This document shows, one piece after another, positions 15,052 to 18,836 of a stretch of DNA of 18,836 bases (position 1 is the stretch's first letter; each line of letters starts with the position of its first letter). The notes under the pieces are model-generated. The model was not told the DNA's origin, searched no databases, and was given only the letters and a program-made list of their open reading frames with translations. The translations under genes were made by a program, and so were the position numbers. The stretch is taken from NCBI GenBank assembly GCA_046349915.1, contig JAXMBL010000001.1:1-18836 (forward strand). Reading direction: 5' to 3'. Source of the DNA: CAIXSC01 sp046349915. Its GTDB lineage: Bacteria; Planctomycetota; Planctomycetia; Pirellulales; Pirellulaceae.

Positions 15052-15166
15052 ACTGTCGCGACAGTCGACAAAAAATCCAGGAAATTCACAACCTGAAGCA
15101 CGCCAACACATTAGCATCTGTCGCGGCTGTCGCAAATCCATCGGCTGGCCGCGACAGTTGCGACAG
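15052..15166. promoter_or_regulatory. Cluster of TGTCGC / GCGACA motifs upstream of the sigma gene
   Basis: A perfect 14-bp palindrome ACTGTCGCGACAGT lies at 15052-15065. Two direct TGTCGC copies follow at 15118-15133, and two GCGACA copies on the opposite strand at 15151-15166 form an inverted pair with them. The cluster ends 140 bases before the sigma ATG. Repeated six-base units of this kind suggest binding sites for a regulator or a replication or recombination protein. Confidence 0.5.
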
Positions 15167-15306
15167 CGCGGGGAGCGGGTGAAGGCCTAGGAGCCGACAC
15201 CTGACGTCCCGATTCTTGGGCGCACTGAAGCTGGTTCGCGATTCTGGTTCGCGACGCGGTGCGCTGGGTTCGCCACAGGTGGACGCCTCCGGCCTCGGAG
15301 GTTGCC

Positions 15307-15897
15307 ATGCTGCCCGCCGAAGTTCAGAAGTTGGTCGAGAACGAGTACGCCCGCACGTCGATCCGAGTCAAAGCCAAGCAGCTCAGCCGCCGCAAGGACT
15401 TCGGCTCGTCGTGTCGCGAGGACATCGAGCAGGATCTCTGGCTGCACCTACTCGGCCAGGCGGCTCGGTTCGACGGCGACCGGAGCTCGCTGAACACGTT
15501 CATCGACCGCGTCGTCAACTCGGCCGCCGCGTCGCTCGTCCGGAGTCGCGAGCGGGAAATGCGCGCCGACGGGTTTCACGCTCAGTCGCTCGATTCGGTG
15601 GCCGACGATTCCAGTTGCAAGAAGCGAACGCTGCGTTCGTCGCTGTCGCCGGAAGACGGTGCGCGACGCAAGGGTCGCACGCCCATGAGCGACATCGACC
15701 AGCTCGAGCAACTGGAAGCTCTCGATTCCGCGCTCGCGAACATGCCGCCCGAAATGCGCGACATGTGCGAGCAGTTGATGGCGGGCACCACCCCCACGAC
15801 GCTCGCGCGGCAGTTCGGCATCTCTCGTCGTCAGATGCGTCGGCGGCTTGAAGAAGCTCGCGATTTCTTCGAAGCGGCTGGCCTCGGCAATTCGTGA
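15307..15897 (+). CDS. Sigma-70 family (ECF-like) sigma factor
   Basis: This 196-residue protein has sigma region 2 at about 36-85 (REDIEQDLWLHLLGQAARFD, then SSLNTFIDRVVNSAAASLVRSRERE). Region 4 is at about 138-192, with the helix-turn-helix AGTTPTTLARQFGISRRQMRRRLEEAR. It would direct RNA polymerase to a dedicated set of promoters, possibly those of the surrounding element. GGAGG six bases before the ATG fixes the start, although the frame is open to 15259. A Cys-containing, basic linker (SSCKKRTLRSS) joins the regions. The nuclease gene follows after 53 bases on the same strand, separated by a strong hairpin. Sigma-like genes next to RecE-like nucleases are consistent with a prophage or integrative element. 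Confidence 0.85.
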   Translation: MLPAEVQKLVENEYARTSIRVKAKQLSRRKDFGSSCREDIEQDLWLHLLGQAARFDGDRSSLNTFIDRVVNSAAASLVRSREREMRADGFHAQSLDSVADDSSCKKRTLRSSLSPEDGARRKGRTPMSDIDQLEQLEALDSALANMPPEMRDMCEQLMAGTTPTTLARQFGISRRQMRRRLEEARDFFEAAGLGNS

Positions 15898-15906
15898 AAA
15901 AAGCCT

Positions 15907-15937
15907 TGCCGCGCGGACCGATGGCGTCCGCGCGGCA
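15907..15937 (+). terminator. 12-bp perfect hairpin after the sigma gene
   Basis: TGCCGCGCGGAC (15907-15918) pairs with GTCCGCGCGGCA (15926-15937) around a seven-base loop, starting ten bases after the sigma stop and ending 13 bases before the nuclease ATG. It lacks a T-run, so it may attenuate rather than end transcription, or protect the message. Confidence 0.5.
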
Positions 15938-15950
15938 TATGTAACCAAAC

Positions 15951-16778
15951 ATGCCAACACTCAATCAGCCAATCAGCCCCATGAATCGCACCGCCTTCCT
16001 GATTCACGAATCGGCCGCCGAGTACCACGCTCAGGCCAAGCAGCGCTTGTCGAGTCACGCGCTCGCGGACTTTCGCAAGTGCCCGCAACTGTTCATCCAG
16101 AAGCGACGAGGGATCATCGCGGATGAGGATCGTCCCGCTTACTTGATCGGCCGCGCCGTCCATACGCTGGCGCTCGAAGGCGAGGAACGCTTCAACGCCG
16201 ACTTCGCCGTCGGCGGTCCGATCAACGAGAAGACGGGCCAGCGCTTTGGCGCGACCACGAAGGCGTTCGCCGAGTGGGCGGCGCAGCAAGGCAAACCCGT
16301 TCTGACCGACGAGCAGTTCGAAATGGTCAGCGCGATGGCCGTCAGCGTTCGGGCGCATGAGCAGGCGGCGCTGCTCTTGGCCGACGGCATCCCGGAGGGC
16401 GTCGTCCGCACCGAGTACTGCGGGCTCTCGTGCCAGATCCGCATGGACTGGTTCGACCCGCACCAGGGAATCGTCGACCTGAAGACGTGCGACGATCTGA
16501 CCTGGTTTGAAGCCGACGCCCGACGGTTCGGCTACAGCCATCAAATGGCCTTCTACCGCGCGGTTCTCGCGCGAGTGATCGGTGTGGCGATGCCCGTGTT
16601 CTTCATCGGCGTCGAGAAGAAAGCGCCGTTCCGCTGCGGCGTGTGGAAGGTCACCAGCGACACGCTCGCGGTGGCCCAGCGCGAAAACGAAGCGGCGATC
16701 GAACGAATGAAACGATGCCTGGAAGCGGACCACTGGCCCACGGGCTACGAGGACTGCCGCTTCTTCGAGTGCGTGTGA
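15951..16778 (+). CDS. RecE-like PD-(D/E)XK exonuclease
   Basis: The 275-residue protein matches the nuclease domain of phage exodeoxyribonuclease VIII (RecE). It would degrade one strand of duplex DNA ends to prepare them for annealing. The motifs run in order: FRKCPQLF (42-48), GRAVHTLAL with His71, RMDWFDPHQGIVDLKT with Asp166 and Asp176-x-Lys178, and the QxxxY motif HQMAFYRAVL at 197-206. Length fits the family's catalytic core. The first ATG has no clear Shine-Dalgarno, and a second ATG at 15981 (MNRTAFLIHE) is equally weak, so the start is uncertain. A RecT- or Bet-type annealing protein normally accompanies it but is not in this window. It ends 28 bases from a truncated toxin gene on the other strand. 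Confidence 0.85.
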   Translation: MPTLNQPISPMNRTAFLIHESAAEYHAQAKQRLSSHALADFRKCPQLFIQKRRGIIADEDRPAYLIGRAVHTLALEGEERFNADFAVGGPINEKTGQRFGATTKAFAEWAAQQGKPVLTDEQFEMVSAMAVSVRAHEQAALLLADGIPEGVVRTEYCGLSCQIRMDWFDPHQGIVDLKTCDDLTWFEADARRFGYSHQMAFYRAVLARVIGVAMPVFFIGVEKKAPFRCGVWKVTSDTLAVAQRENEAAIERMKRCLEADHWPTGYEDCRFFECV

Positions 16779-16806
16779 AACCACGGGCGCGACGGACGCG
16801 TTGGTG

Positions 16807-16971
16807 TTAGCGGGGGAGAAGGTACTGGCCTCCGAAGGAAGCTTGGGGCATCGCAATCGCCGAATGCAACAGGCCCGCGTCGCGAATGCCGTCGACGCCT
16901 CCGTAGGCTTCGATCAGGCTGCGGTGCGTGCGCATGTCGCGATCGATGTCCAGGAAGACAGGGGCCGCCAT
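16807..16971 (-). pseudogene. doc: Truncated Doc/Fic-type toxin fragment
   Basis: The 54 codons read MAAPVFLDIDRDMRTHRSLIEAYGGVDGIRDAGLLHSAIAMPQASFGGQYL and then three more residues and a stop. This is the N-terminal part of a Doc toxin, normally about 125 residues, which modifies elongation factor Tu in the known example. The catalytic Fic motif (His-Pro-Phe-x-x-Gly-Asn-Lys-Arg) lies in the missing part, so the protein cannot be active. The break falls right after the conserved FGGQYL, 28 bases from the nuclease stop, which suggests an insertion or deletion border there. The gene starts six bases after the antitoxin stop, a normal operon. Confidence 0.85.
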
Positions 16972-16977
16972 GTTGGC

Positions 16978-17205
16978 CTACTCCGCCAATTTCTTCATCG
17001 CGCGACCGAAGCGGGTGTGAATATCCTCGAGCGCCTTCTGAAATTTCTTTTCCTCTTTGGCATCCCGCACGGGAGTCAACACGAGGCACTGTCCGTCGCT
17101 CATGATTTCAAACGGCGTATCGGGTGTGACTCGCAACAGTTCTAGAATCGGTTTGTCGATGACGAGCGCGTAGCTATTGCCATGCTTGGTTAATGTCTTC
17201 TGCAT
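16978..17205 (-). CDS. AbrB/MazE-type antitoxin
   Basis: The 75-residue protein is a SpoVT-AbrB swapped-hairpin DNA-binding protein. Residues 1-46 (KTLTKHGNSYALVIDKPIL, then PFEIMSDGQCLVLTPV) form the fold, followed by a charged tail (KEEKKFQKALEDIHTRFG) that would neutralise a toxin. AGGAG lies eight bases before the ATG. The partner Doc gene downstream is truncated, so this is now an orphan antitoxin that may still repress its own promoter. Confidence 0.85.
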   Translation of the reverse strand: MQKTLTKHGNSYALVIDKPILELLRVTPDTPFEIMSDGQCLVLTPVRDAKEEKKFQKALEDIHTRFGRAMKKLAE

Positions 17206-17474
17206 CGGCGTGCTCCTAGGTTAGTGCGGCGTGTATCCATTGTATCACCGGAGGCGGATGTGGACAAGTTCGTGGGAGCAGCACACGCGTACGCCCCCCC
17301 GAGGAACGTTTTCCTTGCCTTTCAGAACGCCGCCGTCGCGACTTTTTTTGTTGTCGAAGAGAAACGGCTTTCGGTTATGCCTCGCGCGACCGTATCGCGA
17401 CGATTGGTCCGAGTTGATTTTCGCTCAACTCACCTACTCTGCTCGCAATGAGCAGACCGTAGGGTATCGAGACA

Positions 17475-17498
17475 AGCCGCCGTGGAGACACGGCGGCT
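17475..17498 (+). repeat. Perfect 10-bp hairpin with GAGA loop, REP-like
   Basis: AGCCGCCGTG pairs with CACGGCGGCT around GAGA, a GNRA tetraloop, followed by CCTTTCG. It lies between divergent genes, so a terminator role is unlikely. The form resembles a repetitive extragenic palindrome. Confidence 0.55.
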
Positions 17499-17533
17499 CC
17501 TTTCGTCGAAACGCGAGTTCCCGCAACCACTTC

Positions 17534-17561
17534 CGCCGGCGTTGTCTCGCCGGCGTTGTCT
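17534..17561 (+). repeat. Tandem duplication of 14 bp
   Basis: CGCCGGCGTTGTCT occurs twice in direct succession, with CGCCGGCG itself palindromic. Possible slippage product or paired binding site. Confidence 0.7.
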
Positions 17562-17578
17562 CACGCGATCCCAGGCGC

Positions 17579-17674
17579 GACTCCCGCCTGCTGCCGCCAA
17601 ATCTCGCTCTGAGCCCCAAAGTCTCGAACTCTCTGTCGCGCGCCGTGTCTCGAGTTAACGATTGGTCGGCTTCG
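17579..17674. repeat. Interspersed 96-bp repeat, copy B
   Basis: Matches 1892-1987 at 89 of 96 positions. It ends 33 bases before the antitoxin ATG at 17708, so it lies in that operon's promoter or leader region. Confidence 0.85.
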
Positions 17675-17707
17675 AAAGAGCGAGATGTCCCTGACGAGGC
17701 GCAAATC

Positions 17708-17929
17708 ATGAACGTACCGCAGTCCATCTTTGATTCGACGCCGGCGGAGAAACTTCAATTGGTGGAAGACCTCAGGGACGATTTGGCGGCCACGCTGGAA
17801 GCGGTTCCCATTCACCAATGGCAGAAGGACGAAGTGACTGCGCGAAAGACGAGGCTCGAAGCAAACCCTGCATCGGGCGTTTCCTGGGAGGCCGTCAAGC
17901 AGCGGATTCGTCAACGTCATGGCGCGTGA
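17708..17929 (+). CDS. Addiction-module antitoxin (Unstab_antitox type)
   Basis: The 73-residue acidic helical protein (MNVPQSIFDSTPAEKLQLVEDLRDDLAA, then NPASGVSWEAVKQRIRQRHG) matches the putative addiction-module component family, which pairs with RelE-like or zeta-like toxins. The NP-x-SG-x-SWEAVKxRI ending is typical. The start has no strong Shine-Dalgarno. Its stop overlaps the toxin start by 11 bases, so expression is coupled. The open frame extends upstream to 17231 through the 96-bp repeat, but that part is unrelated to the family. With the toxin truncated, it is an orphan antitoxin. Confidence 0.8.
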   Translation: MNVPQSIFDSTPAEKLQLVEDLRDDLAATLEAVPIHQWQKDEVTARKTRLEANPASGVSWEAVKQRIRQRHGA

Positions 17930-18038
17930 GTTGATCCCGAACTCCAAGCCCCTGACGGTGTACGTCGTGGCCGGGCCGAACGGCGCCGGCAAGGCAACGT
18001 TTGCGACCGAGTTTTTGCCCGGAGCGATCCCCTCATGA
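17919..18038 (+). pseudogene. Zeta-toxin / P-loop kinase remnant
   Basis: The 39 residues MARELIPNSKPLTVYVVAG, then PNGAGKATFATEFLPGAIPS, are the N terminus of a zeta-like toxin, which normally runs to about 190-200 residues and phosphorylates a UDP-sugar precursor of cell-wall synthesis. The P-loop is GPNGAGKAT, with Ala where the Thr that coordinates magnesium usually stands. The protein stops a few residues later, so the kinase body is missing, probably by internal deletion because the normal downstream companion gene is still in register. It starts inside the antitoxin gene, and its TGA overlaps the next ATG as ATGA. It is too short to be active. Confidence 0.8.
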
Positions 18039-18232
18039 CGAATCAGCCCCCTCGTGATGACCTCACTGAAAAGGCCAATGCCGCTTTCCGGGTGGCAGCC
18101 GCCCGCGTCGTGCAGCGAGCTCGATTGACTGGCACTCCTGTCATCGTCTGGGAAGACGGTCGCATCAAGGCGATCCCTCCCGAGCTGAGCCACCTGGAAA
18201 CGCTCCCCGAACTACCCACGCCGAAGCCGTAG
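18035..18232 (+). CDS. Small companion protein of a zeta-toxin operon
   Basis: The 65-residue protein has a helical core (LTEKANAAFRVAAARVVQRARLTGTPVIVWEDGRIKAIPPE). The ending GTPVIVWEDGRIK is a pattern I have seen in short proteins encoded directly after zeta-like toxins. The function is unknown; it could be a third component of the module. Its ATG overlaps the stop of the truncated toxin (ATGA), so translation depends on upstream genes. The frame is intact even though the toxin is broken. Confidence 0.65.
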   Translation: MTNQPPRDDLTEKANAAFRVAAARVVQRARLTGTPVIVWEDGRIKAIPPELSHLETLPELPTPKP

Positions 18233-18311
18233 GCGACCCGCGTCCCTGCTACGGCCTTCCTCCAAGAAGTCGTTGCCTCTCCCCGTAGTCGCAAAGCGAC
18301 GACCGACAATT

Positions 18312-18333
18312 GCCCAGCCTTTCAAGGCTGGGC
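18312..18333 (+). repeat. Perfect 10-bp hairpin, REP-like
   Basis: GCCCAGCCTT pairs with AAGGCTGGGC around TC, 71 bases before the IS200-like transposase start. A smaller hairpin (GTCGC, AAA, GCGAC) lies just upstream at about 18290-18302. REP palindromes and single-domain tyrosine transposases of the RAYT type are often linked. A rho-independent terminator is less likely because no T-run follows directly. Confidence 0.6.
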
Positions 18334-18403
18334 CGTAGAATCGCCGACCTTTCTTTTGTGTCGCGTTTTGCTCCCATTCCCCAGCCGCCTCCGCGAGCCG
18401 CTC

Positions 18404-18836
18404 GTGTCACACACCTACACCAACCTGAACTTCCATTTGGTGTTTGCGACGAAGCATCGTCAGCGACGAATCGCGCCCGAGATGGAGTCGCGATTGTGGG
18501 AGTATCTGGCGGGGATCGCCAAGCAACACGGACTCCATCCGCACCAGATCGGCGGCGTCGCGGACCACGTTCACGTGGCCCTCTCGTGTCCGCCGACAAT
18601 CACGGTGAGCAAGATCGCGCAGCTCATCAAAGGCAATTCGTCCAAGTGGATTCACGAGACGTTCGAGCACCTACGTGACTTTGCTTGGCAGGAAGGTTAC
18701 GGCGCGTTTTCGGTGAGCCGCTCCAGTCTTCCGCGAGTTATCGCCTACATTGCCAACCAACGCGCCCATCACGCGACCCAATCGTTCGACGAGGAATTCC
18801 GTTTGTTGCTCGAGAAGCACGGCTTGGTGTTTGATC
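18404..18836 (+). CDS. tnpA: IS200/IS605-type transposase (TnpA, Y1), cut by window end
   Basis: From the GTG at 18404 the frame is open for 144 codons to the window edge, beginning MSHTYTNLNFHLVFATKHRQR. The HUH motif is in VADHVHVALSCP, and the catalytic Tyr is in VIAYIANQRAHH. The family makes single-strand transfers through a covalent tyrosine link and is normally about 140-150 residues, so only a few residues and the stop should be missing. The preceding hairpin fits either an IS200 left-end structure or a REP served by a RAYT transposase. The start codon GTG has no strong binding site, so the exact start is uncertain. No stop codon or frameshift is seen in the visible part. Confidence 0.85.
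   Translation, partial: MSHTYTNLNFHLVFATKHRQRRIAPEMESRLWEYLAGIAKQHGLHPHQIGGVADHVHVALSCPPTITVSKIAQLIKGNSSKWIHETFEHLRDFAWQEGYGAFSVSRSSLPRVIAYIANQRAHHATQSFDEEFRLLLEKHGLVFD

Larger units (their letters stand above)
14518..15306. other. Long intergenic control region between divergent units
   Basis: No gene is supported in these 789 bases. The leftward HD gene and the rightward sigma gene diverge from it, so promoters for both should lie here. Structures present are a small hairpin at about 14596-14611 (TCAATC/GATTGA), a 21-bp inverted repeat pair (14711-14731 and 14862-14882), a GAAA-loop hairpin inside the right arm, and a cluster of TGTCGC motifs at 15052-15166. I cannot name promoters with confidence. 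Confidence 0.6.
17206..17707. other. Repeat-rich intergenic region between two toxin-antitoxin loci
   Basis: No gene is supported. It holds promoters for the leftward AbrB antitoxin and the rightward antitoxin at 17708, a GNRA-loop hairpin (17475-17498), a 14-bp tandem duplication (17534-17561) and the second copy of the 96-bp repeat. The frame from 17224 has no family resemblance that I can see. Confidence 0.6.

Noticed and set aside
14797..15141. Minus-strand 114-codon frame in the control region
   Set aside because: No ribosome binding site or family pattern; it crosses the inverted repeat and the TGTCGC array.
15118..15166. TGTCGC copies as a CRISPR array
   Set aside because: Units are six bases, partly inverted and unevenly spaced; no repeat-spacer pattern or cas gene.
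17231..17707. N-terminal extension of the antitoxin to 232 residues
   Set aside because: It translates the 96-bp repeat and hairpins; only the part from 17708 matches the antitoxin family.

Overview
The window looks like accessory DNA from a bacterial chromosome, most likely a planctomycete. This is inferred from the moderately high GC, the DUF2924 cassette, the antitoxin and zeta families and the interspersed repeats. No rRNA, tRNA or housekeeping gene is present to prove the taxon. Two stretches (about 290-4540 and 10790-14700) look visibly AT-richer and use codons differently from the GC-rich rest, so the locus reads as a mosaic.

Layout, left to right. (1) Positions 190-4659 hold a cargo block bracketed by imperfect direct repeats. 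It contains a 422-residue protein with a helix-turn-helix-like N terminus, a small membrane protein, and a caspase-like (peptidase C14) protein lying tail to tail with the membrane protein. (2) Positions 4623-7651 plus 10594-10784 are a rightward, closely spaced cassette: a 67-residue protein, a DUF2924 protein, and two overlapping genes of unknown function. Two insertions damage it. A four-helix-bundle gene framed by nested inverted repeats lies directly after the shortened DUF2924 gene. A complete 2,934-bp IS66 element (22-bp terminal inverted repeats, 8-bp target duplication) splits the last gene, whose frame closes exactly when the element is removed. (3) Positions 10870-14517 hold a leftward two-gene operon: an HD-domain phosphohydrolase-like protein followed by a large TPR/HEAT-like helical repeat protein. 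(4) Positions 14700-16778 hold a repeat-rich control region, a sigma-70-like factor and a RecE-like PD-(D/E)XK nuclease. (5) Positions 16807-18836 hold two toxin-antitoxin loci in which both antitoxins are intact and both toxins are truncated, a 96-bp interspersed repeat, REP-like hairpins and an IS200-like transposase cut by the window end.

My overall reading is a decaying integrative element or genomic island. DUF2924, the sigma factor and the nuclease would be its backbone. The caspase/membrane module and the HD/helical-repeat operon would be candidate defence cargo at two sites. The gene calls for the IS66 genes, caspase fold, HD fold, nuclease, antitoxins and IS200 transposase rest on visible motifs. 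The defence role and the island model are inference.
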